This document shows positions 19,280-28,553 of a stretch of 64,000 nucleotides of DNA, piece after piece. The number at the start of each line of letters is the position of its first letter. The stretch's first letter is position 1. Under the pieces are notes generated by a model, which was not told the origin of the DNA, searched no databases, and worked only from the letters and a program-made list of their open reading frames with translations. The stretch spans positions 4,030,001 to 4,094,000 of the forward strand of contig NC_015138.1 in assembly GCF_000176855.2 (NCBI RefSeq), read 5' to 3'. Made by a program: the position numbers and the translations under genes. The DNA comes from Paracidovorax avenae ATCC 19860 (GTDB lineage Bacteria; Pseudomonadota; Gammaproteobacteria; Burkholderiales; Burkholderiaceae_C).

Positions 19280-20047
19280 ATGACTGCCACCCCATCCACC
19301 ACGCCCCCCGCCGACTGGCCCTATCCCCGATGGATCGCCCACCGCGGCGCGGGCCGGCTGGCCCCCGAGAACACCCTGGCGGCCTTCCGGCTCGGCGCGC
19401 ACCACGGCTACCGCATGTTCGAATGCGACGCCAAGCTCAGCAGCGACGGCGTCGTCTTCCTGCTGCACGATGCCACCCTGGAGCGCACCACCAACGGCCG
19501 GGGCACCGCTGGCGACCGCCCCTGGGGCGAACTCTCGCAGCTCGACGCGGGCAGTTGGCATTCCCGCGGCAGCGCGGGCGAACCCCTGCCGACCCTGGAG
19601 CACCTCGCGCGCTACTGCCTGGCCAACGGCTACCTGCTGAACATCGAGATCAAGCCCACGCCAGGCACCGAAGAGGAAACCGGCCGGGCCGTGGCATCGC
19701 TGGCGGCGCGCCTCTGGCACCAGGCCGAAGTGCCGCCGTTGCTCACCTCGTTCAAGGTCGCGGCCCTCGCGGGTGCGCGGGACGCGGCCCCGCTGCTGCC
19801 GCGCGGCCTGCTGCTCGACAGCTTGCCGGATGGCTGGCTCGACACAGCCCGCCAGCTGGGCTGCGCGGCCGTGGTCTGCCACCACGCGCTCTGGACGGCG
19901 GAACACGTCGCCGCCGTGAAGGACTGCGGCCTGCGCACCCTCAGCTACACGGTGAACGACGAGTGGGCCGCGCAGCGCCTGCTGGACCTCGGCACCGACG
20001 GCATCATCACCGACCGCGTGGATCTGTTCAGTCCCGCGATGGGTTGA
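19280..20047 (+). CDS. ugpQ: UgpQ, glycerophosphodiester phosphodiesterase
   Basis: A 255-residue cytoplasmic glycerophosphodiester phosphodiesterase that splits imported glycerophosphodiesters into glycerol-3-phosphate and an alcohol. The TIM-barrel catalytic residues are all present: His21-Arg22 in WIAHRGAGRLAPENT, Glu48 and Asp50 in MFECDAKLSSDG, and His63 in LLHDATLERTTNG. No signal peptide is seen, as expected of UgpQ and unlike periplasmic GlpQ. Length agrees with E. coli UgpQ (247). It closes the ugp operon. Confidence 0.95.
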   Translation: MTATPSTTPPADWPYPRWIAHRGAGRLAPENTLAAFRLGAHHGYRMFECDAKLSSDGVVFLLHDATLERTTNGRGTAGDRPWGELSQLDAGSWHSRGSAGEPLPTLEHLARYCLANGYLLNIEIKPTPGTEEETGRAVASLAARLWHQAEVPPLLTSFKVAALAGARDAAPLLPRGLLLDSLPDGWLDTARQLGCAAVVCHHALWTAEHVAAVKDCGLRTLSYTVNDEWAAQRLLDLGTDGIITDRVDLFSPAMG

Positions 20048-20226
20048 AGCCGCCCGGGCTGCGTGCTGGCATATCGAAATCGCGATCGCATCCCGCCAAA
20101 AAACACACCCCTGTTTACCCGGATGCAGAGGGCATCCGCGCCCATACCGCCCACCCTGGAGGACACAATCGCTCCCGCTGGGCGAAATGACACATCAATT
20201 TACAAGATGGTCCAAGGGGCGAGGTT

Positions 20227-21831
20227 ATGCGGAATTTCAAGATTTCCACGCGGCTGCTGTGGCTGCTGGGCGGGTTGTCGGCGCTGCTGGTGGCGGTGGG
20301 GGCGGTCGGGCTGCTTGGCATCGCCAGGTCCAATCACGCGCTCGAGTCGATGTACAGGGAACGGCTGACGGCGCAGATCGCGATCGCCGACCTGCGCTAC
20401 CTGACGGCGCGCAACCGGCAGCTCGTGTCGGGCGCCCTGCTCTCGCCCTCTCCCGAAAAAGTCGAGCAGGCGCTTCGGGAAGCCCGGGAGAACGTGGTCC
20501 TGTCCGATCAACTCTGGAGCCGGATCCAGGCATTGCCACTGGAGCCGGAACTGCGCGAGGCGGTGCAGCGGACGGGCGAGCAGCGCCGGAAGATCATGCA
20601 GGAAGGCCTGGGCCCCGCGCTCTCCGCCCTGAAGGACGCCGACATCGCAGCCGTCCGCGTGCTGGCGGTGCGCAAGTTCGATGCGCTTTACGACCCGCTG
20701 GACAAGAGCATCGCCTCGGCCGTCGATCTCAGCCGGCAGTTCGCCGAACAGGACTATGCGCTCGCCGTGGCCCGCTTCGGCACCCTGCGCGCCGTTCTCG
20801 GGGCGGCGATCGCAGCCGGAGTGCTGCTGGCGGCGCTCTTCGGCCTGGCGCTGGTCCGCGGCATCGCCCGCTCCCTGCGGCGCGCTGCCCTGGTGGCCGA
20901 TGCGGTGGCACGGGGCGACCTCACGCAGCCCATCGACGTGCGCGGACTGGACGAAGTGGCCACCGTGATGCAGTCGCTGGCCAGCATGCAGGCCAGCCTG
21001 TGCGTGGTGGTTGACAGCGTGAGGCAGACCTCGGATCGCGTGCTGACGGCCAGCGCCGAGATTGCACAGGGCAACCAGGACCTGAGCGACCGCACGGAGC
21101 AGCAGGCCGCCGCGCTGCAGCAGACGGCGGCCGCTACCGGCCAGCTCAGCGGCACGGTCAGCCAGAACGCCGACCATGCGGTGCAGGCCCACCGGCTGGC
21201 GCAGGCCGCAAGCGAGGTGGCGGTGCGCGGCGGCGCCGTGATGGCCGATGTGGTACAGACCATGCAGGGCATACAGCACAGCTCGCAGAAGATCGCCGAC
21301 ATCATCGGCGTGATCGACTCCATCGCTTTCCAGACCAATATCCTGGCGCTGAACGCTGCCGTGGAAGCAGCCCGCGCAGGCGACCAGGGCCGCGGCTTTG
21401 CGGTGGTGGCCAGCGAGGTGCGCAGCCTGGCAGGCCGCAGCGCCGAGGCGGCCCGCGAGATCAAGGGGTTGATCGGCGACAGCGTGGGCCGCGTGCATAG
21501 CGGCACTGCGCTGGTGGATGCCGCCGGCACCACCATGGGCGAGATCGTGGGCGCCATCCGCAGCGTCACCGGCATCGTCGGCGACATCACCGCTGCCAGC
21601 GGCGAACAAAGCACCGGCGTGGCGCAGATCAGCAGCGCCGTGGGGAGCATAGACCAGACCACCCAGCAGAACGCTGCGCTGGTGGAAGAAATGGCCGCTG
21701 CCGCCAGCCATATGCGCCACCAGGCGCAGAGCCTGGTGGATGCGGTGGCCGTCTTCCGCCTGCCGCGCGACCCCGGGCCGATGGACAGCCAGCCACCCCG
21801 CACTCCGATGCGAGCGCTGGCACAGGGGTAG
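20227..21831 (+). CDS. Methyl-accepting chemotaxis protein
   Basis: A 534-residue chemoreceptor with a first membrane helix at about residues 9-31, a Tar-like periplasmic four-helix domain, a second helix near 192-215, HAMP, and a cytoplasmic coiled coil whose tip ([20 protein letters not shown]) is identical to that of the receptor at 11112-12911. It ends in [12 protein letters not shown], without a CheR-docking pentapeptide, so it would depend on methylation enzymes recruited by neighbouring receptors. It follows ugpQ by 179 bases and is preceded by AAGGGGCGAGG. Ligand unknown. Confidence 0.93.
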   Translation: MRNFKISTRLLWLLGGLSALLVAVGAVGLLGIARSNHALESMYRERLTAQIAIADLRYLTARNRQLVSGALLSPSPEKVEQALREARENVVLSDQLWSRIQALPLEPELREAVQRTGEQRRKIMQEGLGPALSALKDADIAAVRVLAVRKFDALYDPLDKSIASAVDLSRQFAEQDYALAVARFGTLRAVLGAAIAAGVLLAALFGLALVRGIARSLRRAALVADAVARGDLTQPIDVRGLDEVATVMQSLASMQASLCVVVDSVRQTSDRVLTASAEIAQGNQDLSDRTEQQAAALQQTAAATGQLSGTVSQNADHAVQAHRLAQAASEVAVRGGAVMADVVQTMQGIQHSSQKIADIIGVIDSIAFQTNILALNAAVEAARAGDQGRGFAVVASEVRSLAGRSAEAAREIKGLIGDSVGRVHSGTALVDAAGTTMGEIVGAIRSVTGIVGDITAASGEQSTGVAQISSAVGSIDQTTQQNAALVEEMAAAASHMRHQAQSLVDAVAVFRLPRDPGPMDSQPPRTPMRALAQG

Positions 21832-21891
21832 CCGCTGCGGGAAGGGACCTGCGGTACCCGGCGACACGGTGATACCCTCGCGGGTCCAGCC

Positions 21892-24468
21892 ATGGACGCG
21901 ACCATTCACTCCCTTTCCCTGATGCGTTTACTGCGGCGCCTTCCGCACTCCGTGCGGGCGCTGGTCCTCCTGGCGGCCTGCCTGCTGGCCGGGCCGCCCG
22001 GCACGGCACAGGCCGCCCCGCAGGCGCCCGCCTCCGCCCCGGCATCCGCCGGCAGCGCTGCGGCATCCCGGGCCGCCGCAGCCGCTGCGGCAGCCGCCGC
22101 GGCGGACATCGTCGATCCCGACACGCCCCTGCCCTCCGTGGACGAGCTGCGCAAGCGCCTGGAAGCCATCCCCCGCAAGCTCGGCGACCAGGACGACGGC
22201 CGCAAGCTCGTGAACGACGCCTACGCCGTCGGTGCCACGGCCGAGCAGGTGGTGGCCCGCCGCACGGCCGACCTGGCAGACCTGGACAGCCGCCTCGCCG
22301 GACTCGGCCCCGCCCCCGAGAAAGGCGCGCCCGCCGATTCGCCCGACGTCGTCCAGCAGCGCAGCGCCCTCGCCAAGCAGCGCGCCACCGTCGATGCGGA
22401 CCTCAAGCTCGCGCGCCTGATCGCCGTCGATGCGGAACAACTCGGCGCCGACCTCCTGCGCCAGCGGCGCCAGCAGTTCCAGGCCGAACTCACCGCGCGT
22501 GCCGACTCACCCCTGGGCGCCGCCTTCTGGCGCAACCTGCGCACCGCATGGCCCACCGACACCGAGCGCCTGTCCGTGCTGGCCATCGAGGCCAAACAGG
22601 CCGCGCAGCGCGCGCTCGAACCCGAGCGGCGCCGGACCTTCCTCGTCAGCCTGCTGGGGGCGCTGCTGCTCCTGGTGGCCGGCAACTGGGCCGGTGAACG
22701 CCTGCTCGTGCGCCTCGCGCCGGCCAAGCTGCCCGCGGGCCGGCTGCGGCGCTCCCTGCTGGCCTCGGCCTCCGTGCTGGCGAACGTGATCTTCACCGGC
22801 ACCGCCGCGCAGTGGCTGCTGAGCGGGCTCGACGCGGGCGACAACCTCGGCGAGCGACTCGACGGGCTCGGGCACTCCGCCGTGGGCATGGCGGTCTTCG
22901 CGGCCTTCGCCATCGGCCTGGGGCACGCGCTGCTCTCGCGCAAGCGCAGTTCCTGGCGCCTGCCCGCGTTGCCGGATGACCTCGCCCGCCGGCTGAGCCC
23001 CTACCCCTGGTGGATCGCGATCATCGCGGCGCTCGGCGGCATGGTGACGGAGATCAACGCCGCCGTGGGCGCCAGCCTTGCCGCGGAAGTCACCGCCCAG
23101 GCCTGCTTCGCGCTGCTGGTGGCCGCCGTCGTCGCCGCATCGGTGCGGCAGCTCAACGCGCCGCTGCCCGCATCGGCGCAGGAGCCGGCCAGCGGCGAGG
23201 ATGCCGCTCCGGCCCCGGCCGCCACGCCGCCACGCCCGCTCTGGGTCGGCCTGCTGGTCGCCTGCGCGGGCATCGCCTCCCTGGCCGTGGTGCTGCTGGT
23301 CGCCTTCGGCTACATCGCGCTGGCCGGGGCCCTGGCGCGGCAGATGGTCTGGAGCGGCGTCGCCTTCGCTACCGCCTACCTGCTCTACCAACTGGTGGAC
23401 GACCTCTGCGATGCCCTGCTCTCCTCGCGCAGCGGCTTCGGGCGGCGCCTGCACACGGGCATGGGCATCGACCCGGGCCTGCTCGACCAGGCGGCGGTCG
23501 TGCTCTCGGGCGCCCTGCGCGTCGTGCTGTTCTTCTATCTCATCATCGCCCTGCTGGCCCCCTTCGGCACCGGCCCGGACGAGCTGTTCCGCCGCGGCAG
23601 CGCGATGGACCAGGGCCTCAACCTCGGCAACTTCGCGCTGGCACCGCAGGCCCTGCTGACGGCGCTGGGCGTCGTCATCGCGGGCTTCATCGGCATCCGC
23701 GTGATCAAGCGCTGGCTCAGCGACCGGTACTTCCCCAGCACCACGCTGGAGCCGGGCATGCGCAGCTCCATCACCACCCTGCTGGGCTACTTCGGCGGCG
23801 TGATGGTGATCGCGGCCGCGCTGGCGGCGCTGGGCATCAGCGTGGAGCGCATCGCCTGGGTCGCGAGCGCGCTGTCGGTGGGTATCGGCTTCGGGCTGCA
23901 GGCCATCGTGCAGAACTTCATCTCGGGCCTGATCCTGCTGGCAGAGCGGCCCGTGAAGGTGGGCGACTGGGTCAAGCTCGGCGACACCGAAGGCGACATT
24001 CGCCGCATCAACGTGCGCGCCACCGAGATCCAGCTGGGCGACCACTCCACCGTCATCGTGCCCAACTCGGAATTCATCACCAAGACTGTGCGCAACATGA
24101 CCTGGGGCGGCTCGCAGGGCCGCGTGCTGCTGCGCCTGCCGGCCCCGCTGGACACCGACGCCCAGCGCATGCGCGCCCTGATCCTGGATGCCTTCAAGGC
24201 GCACGAGAGCATCCTGGAGAGCCCCGGGCCCAGCGTCACGCTGGAAGACATCGTGAGCGGCACCCTCACCTTCCTGGCCATCGGCTACGTGAGCAACCCG
24301 CGCAACGCCGGTGGCGTGAAGAGCGACCTGCTGTTCTCCATCCTCGAATCGCTGCGCGCCGCGGGCCTGGCGCTCTCGCCCCCGGCCACCACCGCCGTGG
24401 CGCCGCTGTCCGCCGCCGCCCTCCAGCCCAGGGATCCGGCCGGCACGCCCACGCCGGGTACGGCATAG
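21892..24468 (+). CDS. Large mechanosensitive ion channel (MscS superfamily, DUF3772)
   Basis: An 858-residue MscK-like channel that would open under membrane tension to release solutes in hypo-osmotic shock. A signal peptide (cleavage after TAQAA) leads to an Ala-rich stretch with an eleven-Ala run, a DUF3772-type periplasmic domain (VDELRKRLEAIPRKLGD), about ten membrane helices, and a C-terminal MscS domain from about residue 650. The pore helix region is GIGFGLQAIVQNFISGLILL, and VGDWVKLGDTEGDIRRIN and VPNSEFITKTVRNMT follow in the beta domain. The alternative ATG at 21922 would shorten the N-terminus by ten residues. Confidence 0.92.
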   Translation: MDATIHSLSLMRLLRRLPHSVRALVLLAACLLAGPPGTAQAAPQAPASAPASAGSAAASRAAAAAAAAAAADIVDPDTPLPSVDELRKRLEAIPRKLGDQDDGRKLVNDAYAVGATAEQVVARRTADLADLDSRLAGLGPAPEKGAPADSPDVVQQRSALAKQRATVDADLKLARLIAVDAEQLGADLLRQRRQQFQAELTARADSPLGAAFWRNLRTAWPTDTERLSVLAIEAKQAAQRALEPERRRTFLVSLLGALLLLVAGNWAGERLLVRLAPAKLPAGRLRRSLLASASVLANVIFTGTAAQWLLSGLDAGDNLGERLDGLGHSAVGMAVFAAFAIGLGHALLSRKRSSWRLPALPDDLARRLSPYPWWIAIIAALGGMVTEINAAVGASLAAEVTAQACFALLVAAVVAASVRQLNAPLPASAQEPASGEDAAPAPAATPPRPLWVGLLVACAGIASLAVVLLVAFGYIALAGALARQMVWSGVAFATAYLLYQLVDDLCDALLSSRSGFGRRLHTGMGIDPGLLDQAAVVLSGALRVVLFFYLIIALLAPFGTGPDELFRRGSAMDQGLNLGNFALAPQALLTALGVVIAGFIGIRVIKRWLSDRYFPSTTLEPGMRSSITTLLGYFGGVMVIAAALAALGISVERIAWVASALSVGIGFGLQAIVQNFISGLILLAERPVKVGDWVKLGDTEGDIRRINVRATEIQLGDHSTVIVPNSEFITKTVRNMTWGGSQGRVLLRLPAPLDTDAQRMRALILDAFKAHESILESPGPSVTLEDIVSGTLTFLAIGYVSNPRNAGGVKSDLLFSILESLRAAGLALSPPATTAVAPLSAAALQPRDPAGTPTPGTA

Positions 24469-24515
24469 GCCACCGCAGCAGGCCCGCTGGCTGCTTCAGC
24501 CCAGTCCGGCGCAGC

Positions 24516-25484
24516 TCAGTCCAGCCTGGCGCCGGACTGCTGCACCGCCACGGCCCAGCGCGGCATTTCCGCCGCCAGGAAACTGGCGAACGCATCGGCG
24601 CCCAGGAAGGCCGGGTCTGCGCCCTGCGCCACCATGCGGTTTTTCACGTCGGGCGACTGCATGACCTGGCCGAACGCATCGCTGAGCTTCGCCACCACGT
24701 CTTTCGGCGTGCCGGCCGGCGCCAGGAAGCCGTAGAAGCCCACCACCTCGAAATTCGGGATGCCGCCCTCGATCACCGTCGGCACATCGGGCAGCGCCGG
24801 ATTGCGCGCCCGGCTGGTGACGGCCAGCGCACGCACCTTGCCCTGCTGGTGGTAGGCCGCCGCCTGCGGAATGCTCTCGGCCATGAACTGCACCTGCCCG
24901 CCCATCAGGTCGGTGAAGGCCGGTGCGCTGCCGCGGTAGGGGATATGCACCATGAACAGCCCGGTCGCCGTCTTGAACATCTCCGGCACCAGGTGGCTGA
25001 TGCCCCCGTTGCCCGCCGAGCCGAAGTTCACCTGCCCCGGCCGCGCCTTGGCGTAGGCAATGAACTCCTGCAGGTTCCGCACCGGCAGCTTCGGATTGAC
25101 CAGCAGCGCCAGCGGCTGCATCGCCGTGCGCGCGATGGGCGTGAAGTCCTTGAGCGTGGAGTACGGCAGCTTGCTGTAAAGCGCCGGGTTGATGACCATC
25201 ACCCCCGTGTTGGCCAGCATCAGCGTATGGCCGTCCGGCGGCGCCTTCATCACATCCTGCGCGCCCACCGTGCCGCCCGCACCGGCCTTGTAGTCCACCA
25301 CCACCGGCTGGCCCAGCACGGCCTGCAGCTTGTCGGTCAGCAGCCGCGCATGCTGGTCCAGCGGGCCTCCGGCCGGGAAGCCGACCACCACGCGGATGGG
25401 CTTGGAGGGAAAGGCGGGCTGGGCCAGGACGGCCGCGGACAGACAGGCCAGGGTGGCGGCGGTGAGCCAGGTGCGCAAGCGCAT
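24516..25484 (-). CDS. Bug-family (TctC) periplasmic solute receptor
   Basis: A 322-residue extracytoplasmic receptor of the tripartite tricarboxylate (Bug/TctC) family, abundant in Burkholderiales. The signal peptide covers about residues 1-21 (ending VLAQ). Family hallmarks are FPSKPIRVVVGFPAGGPLDQ, VDYKAGAGGTVGAQDV, and NFGSAGNGGISHL with a hydrophobic ligand lid. These receptors bind carboxylates or aromatic acids; the ligand is unknown. No TctA/TctB membrane subunits are adjacent, which is common for orphan Bug genes. CGGAGA precedes the ATG. Confidence 0.93.
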   Translation of the reverse strand: MRLRTWLTAATLACLSAAVLAQPAFPSKPIRVVVGFPAGGPLDQHARLLTDKLQAVLGQPVVVDYKAGAGGTVGAQDVMKAPPDGHTLMLANTGVMVINPALYSKLPYSTLKDFTPIARTAMQPLALLVNPKLPVRNLQEFIAYAKARPGQVNFGSAGNGGISHLVPEMFKTATGLFMVHIPYRGSAPAFTDLMGGQVQFMAESIPQAAAYHQQGKVRALAVTSRARNPALPDVPTVIEGGIPNFEVVGFYGFLAPAGTPKDVVAKLSDAFGQVMQSPDVKNRMVAQGADPAFLGADAFASFLAAEMPRWAVAVQQSGARLD

Positions 25485-25603
25485 GGGAAGTCTCCGTGAA
25501 TGTCGGTGTTATGGAGACGGCAGCTTAAGGCGGGAGCGGCCATGGAGGCAGGGGCAATACCCGTGTGATGGCGGCTTCGCGGCGATTGCCGGCGCTCTGG
25601 CAG

Positions 25604-26509
25604 CTAACGCGCCGTCCGCCCGCGCTGCAGCCCCTTGGCGGCCACCTCCTGCGAGGCCCATTCGGCCTGTTCGATGAGCCGCCCCAGTTCCTGCACCGCC
25701 GCACGGCTGTCCTGCACCGACTCATCGCTGTACACCAGCATGTAATCCATCATGGGCAGTGGCGGCAACCCGTCGCGCTCGTCCAGCAGCACCATGCCGG
25801 GACGCATGTTGTCGCTCGTGAACATGGCCACCGCCAGGCCGCTCAGCACGGCGGCACGCAGGTCGTGCAGGCTGTGCGAACTGAAGGCCTTGTGCCAGGC
25901 GATGTCGGCCCGCTCGAGCGCATCGATCCCGATCTGGCCGCACACGCAAGGCAGCGGGGAATAGGCCAGCGGCAGCGATGCGCCGTCCAGCCGCTCCCAG
26001 CACTCGGCGGCAGCCCATACCATCGGCAGGCGCCGCAGCAGGATGCCGCCGCTCACCTCCGACGTGCTGGTGATCACGGCGAGGTCCAGATCCCCTTCGC
26101 GCACCATGGCAGACAGGTCGAGCGTGAGGCCCACGCTCACCTCCAGGCGGACATGCGGACAACTGCGCGCGAACTGGTGCAGCAGTTGCGGCAGGCCATC
26201 GCTCATGAAGTGCTCCTGCACCCCCAGGCGCACGGTGCCCTCGATCGGCGAGCAACGGAAATGCCGCTCCAGCGCTTCCTGTGCCTGCAGCACGCGCTGG
26301 GCGTGGTGCAGCAGATCCTCGCCATCGGCCGTCAGGCCCAGGCGCCGGGTCGTGCGGCGGAACAGCGGCCGACCCACCAGCGCCTCCAGCCGCCGGATCT
26401 GGTGGCTGACGGCGGACTGCGTCAGGTGCAGTTGCTGGGCCGCACGGGTGAAGCCCTGGTTGCGATGCACCGCGACGAAGGTATGCAGCAATCCGGTGTC
26501 GATGGTCAT
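25604..26509 (-). CDS. LysR-type transcriptional regulator
   Basis: A 301-residue LysR regulator. The winged helix-turn-helix fills residues 1-60 (GFTRAAQQLHLTQSAVSHQI), and a periplasmic-binding-protein-like effector domain follows. It is divergent from the exporter gene at 26628 across an unusually AT-rich 118-base gap, the classic arrangement in which a LysR protein controls its neighbour. The gene is also 119 bases upstream of the Bug receptor on the same strand. The inducer cannot be inferred. Confidence 0.93.
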   Translation of the reverse strand: MTIDTGLLHTFVAVHRNQGFTRAAQQLHLTQSAVSHQIRRLEALVGRPLFRRTTRRLGLTADGEDLLHHAQRVLQAQEALERHFRCSPIEGTVRLGVQEHFMSDGLPQLLHQFARSCPHVRLEVSVGLTLDLSAMVREGDLDLAVITSTSEVSGGILLRRLPMVWAAAECWERLDGASLPLAYSPLPCVCGQIGIDALERADIAWHKAFSSHSLHDLRAAVLSGLAVAMFTSDNMRPGMVLLDERDGLPPLPMMDYMLVYSDESVQDSRAAVQELGRLIEQAEWASQEVAAKGLQRGRTAR

Positions 26510-26627
26510 CGCGCCCTATAAATTAAAAAATTAACTGAATCCCACATTATTTAATCATTTGCATCATGAAGCCAGTCTTTCCAGAATGGCACCTGCCTTT
26601 CCGGCCTTCTTTCTGGAGACCCATCCC
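26510..26627. promoter_or_regulatory. AT-rich divergent LysR / exporter control region
   Basis: Bases 26517-26574 form an AT-rich island in an otherwise GC-rich segment. It includes overlapping TTAA elements (TTAAAAAATTAA near 26523-26534 and TTTAA near 26550) and possible -10 boxes for both directions. Interrupted dyads with A/T half-sites are typical of LysR operators. The exporter ribosome site GGAGA lies near 26614-26618. Confidence 0.55.
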
Positions 26628-28190
26628 ATGCCTGCCCACCGTCCAACATCCCAGGCCCTGGCGCTGGCCGCCATCTGCCTTTCCGCACTGATGTTCGGCC
26701 TGGAGATTTCCAGCGTGCCCGTGATCCTGTCCGTGCTGGACCAGGAACTGCACGCCGACTTCCAGGGCCTGCAATGGATCATGAATGCCTACACCATCGG
26801 CTGCACCACGGTGCTGATGGCCACCGGCACCCTGGCGGACCGCTATGGCCGCCGCCGCGTCTTCATGCTCAGCGTGCTGGCGTTCGGCCTCGCTTCGCTC
26901 TGGTGCGGATGGGCCGGCTCCACGCCCGTGCTCATCCTGGGCCGGCTGGTGCAGGGCATCGCAGGCGGCGCGATGTTCATCTGCTCCATCGCCCTCCTCT
27001 CGCACCAGTTTCCCGACGGCCGGGAGCGGGGCCGCGCCTTCGCGGTCTGGGGCGTGGTGGCCGGCGTCGGGCTGGGTTTCGGCCCCATGGCCGGCAGCGC
27101 CATCGTCTGGGCCTCCAGCTGGCACTGGGTGTTCCTCGTGCACGTGCCGCTGTCCGCGCTCACGCTGGCCCTGATCCGCGCCGGCGTGGCGGAATCCCGC
27201 GACCCACAGGCACGGGAGCACCGGCTGGACTGGGCCGGCCTCGGCACGCTGACCCTGGCCGTGCTCGGCTTCACCGGCTTCCTCATGCAGGGCGAAAGCC
27301 TCGGCTGGAAGAGCCCTGCCGTCCTCGGCCTGGCCACCCTGGCCGCCGCCAGCCTGGCGGCATTCGTCGCGGTGGAGCGCAGCCAGCCCCGCCCGATGTT
27401 CGACTTCTCCGTGTTCGCGATCCGCGACTTCTCTGGCGGCATCCTGGCCTGCGTCGGCATGAACTGCAGCTACTGGCCCTTCATGATCTATCTGCCCTTC
27501 TACTTCAGCGCCGGCGTGGGCCTGGACACCACGGCCACCGGCCTGATGCTGCTGGTCTATACGGTGCCGTTCCTGGTCATGCCGCCTGTCGCCCAGTGGC
27601 TGCTGCTGCGCTACCAGGCGGCCTGGGTGATCCCCTCCGGGCTCTTCGTCATCGGGCTGGGCTTCATGCTGATGTGGGGCGGCAGCCTGCTGGCCCACCT
27701 GGGCAGCTGGACCGTGCTGCCCGGCGCGCTCGTCGCAGGCATCGGGCTGGGACTGACCACGACGCCGGCCACCAACATGACCACCGCCTCGGTGCCGCCG
27801 CACCGCGCCGGCATGGCGTCAGGCATGGACGTGAGCGCACGCCTCATCACGCTGGTCATCCACATCGCCGTAATGGGCCTGGTGCTGGTGGCGGGCATAC
27901 AGGCCGCATTGCGCGGGCTGTGGGGCCCGGCGGTGGAACCGGGCCTGCTGCAGGCGTTGGCCCAGCGGCTCGCGGGGGGCGACCTGGCCGGCGCGCAGCA
28001 ACTGCTGGCCGGCCACTCCCTGCCGGGCGCGAGCATGGTGCCATTGCAGGAGGTCGTGGTCCAGGGCTTCGGCTGGGTGATGCTGTATGGAGGGCTGGCC
28101 GCCTGGATCACGGCCGGGCTCAGCCTCGCGGTGCTGAGAGGCCGGCGGGCGCAGGGAGGTCTTCAGCCCTGCGGCAGCGGCATGCACTGA
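26628..28190 (+). CDS. MFS exporter, DHA2 (14-helix drug:H+ antiporter) type
   Basis: A 520-residue major-facilitator transporter with about 14 hydrophobic helices. Motif A in the loop after helix 2 reads GTLADRYGRRRVF, and the antiporter-type motif C region follows as VVAGVGLGFGPMAGSAIV. Such proteins expel small toxic molecules in exchange for protons. The ATG at 26628 has GGAGA upstream; in-frame ATGs at 26559 and 26586 would add an unlikely leader. The divergent LysR gene is its probable regulator. The substrate is unknown, and there is no adjacent membrane-fusion protein gene. Confidence 0.92.
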   Translation: MPAHRPTSQALALAAICLSALMFGLEISSVPVILSVLDQELHADFQGLQWIMNAYTIGCTTVLMATGTLADRYGRRRVFMLSVLAFGLASLWCGWAGSTPVLILGRLVQGIAGGAMFICSIALLSHQFPDGRERGRAFAVWGVVAGVGLGFGPMAGSAIVWASSWHWVFLVHVPLSALTLALIRAGVAESRDPQAREHRLDWAGLGTLTLAVLGFTGFLMQGESLGWKSPAVLGLATLAAASLAAFVAVERSQPRPMFDFSVFAIRDFSGGILACVGMNCSYWPFMIYLPFYFSAGVGLDTTATGLMLLVYTVPFLVMPPVAQWLLLRYQAAWVIPSGLFVIGLGFMLMWGGSLLAHLGSWTVLPGALVAGIGLGLTTTPATNMTTASVPPHRAGMASGMDVSARLITLVIHIAVMGLVLVAGIQAALRGLWGPAVEPGLLQALAQRLAGGDLAGAQQLLAGHSLPGASMVPLQEVVVQGFGWVMLYGGLAAWITAGLSLAVLRGRRAQGGLQPCGSGMH

Positions 28191-28196
28191 GAGTGC

Positions 28197-28472
28197 TCAA
28201 CGCCAGCCGCGCAGCAACACCCACTGCACCGTGCCGCAGGCCGCCACCAGCGCGGCATAGGTCAGCATCTTCCCGTCCCGCCCCGTCAGCACCAGCCCGG
28301 CCACGCACACCCCCAGGCCTACGGCAAAGCCCGCGGCCACCTGCCCCACGAAACCGACGCTGCGAGGCGCCCCGCGAAAGCAAAGCGCAGCCAGGCAGGC
28401 CAGCAACAGCGCCACGCCGAGGGCAGGCGCCATGAAATTCAGCAGGTGGAGTGCGGCGGCAGTCGGGTCCAT
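28197..28472 (-). CDS. Small conserved-looking membrane protein, function unknown
   Basis: A 91-residue protein with three evident hydrophobic helices: FMAPALGVALLLACLAALCF, VGQVAAGFAVGLGVCVAGLVL and MLTYAALVAACGTVQWVLL. I do not recognise the family. It has an ATG start, fills the space between the convergent exporter gene (seven bases away) and the divergent hemA, and its hydrophobic pattern is too regular to be chance. No charged or catalytic motif is seen. Its start lies 81 bases from the hemA ATG. Confidence 0.7.
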   Translation of the reverse strand: MDPTAAALHLLNFMAPALGVALLLACLAALCFRGAPRSVGFVGQVAAGFAVGLGVCVAGLVLTGRDGKMLTYAALVAACGTVQWVLLRGWR

Positions 28473-28539
28473 AGCGCAAGGGCATGACGCAGATCAAGAC
28501 CCTTGTGCTGCGGGAAGCACACGGGCGGGATGGAAATTT

Positions 28540-28545
28540 TATAAT
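28540..28545 (+). promoter_or_regulatory. -10 box immediately upstream of hemA
   Basis: A perfect TATAAT ends eight bases before the hemA ATG. Transcription would normally begin six to eight bases after it, about at the start codon. No good -35 hexamer is seen at 16-18 bases (GCACAC and neighbours), and no Shine-Dalgarno lies at normal distance. Confidence 0.5.
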
Positions 28546-28553
28546 CACCGCTT

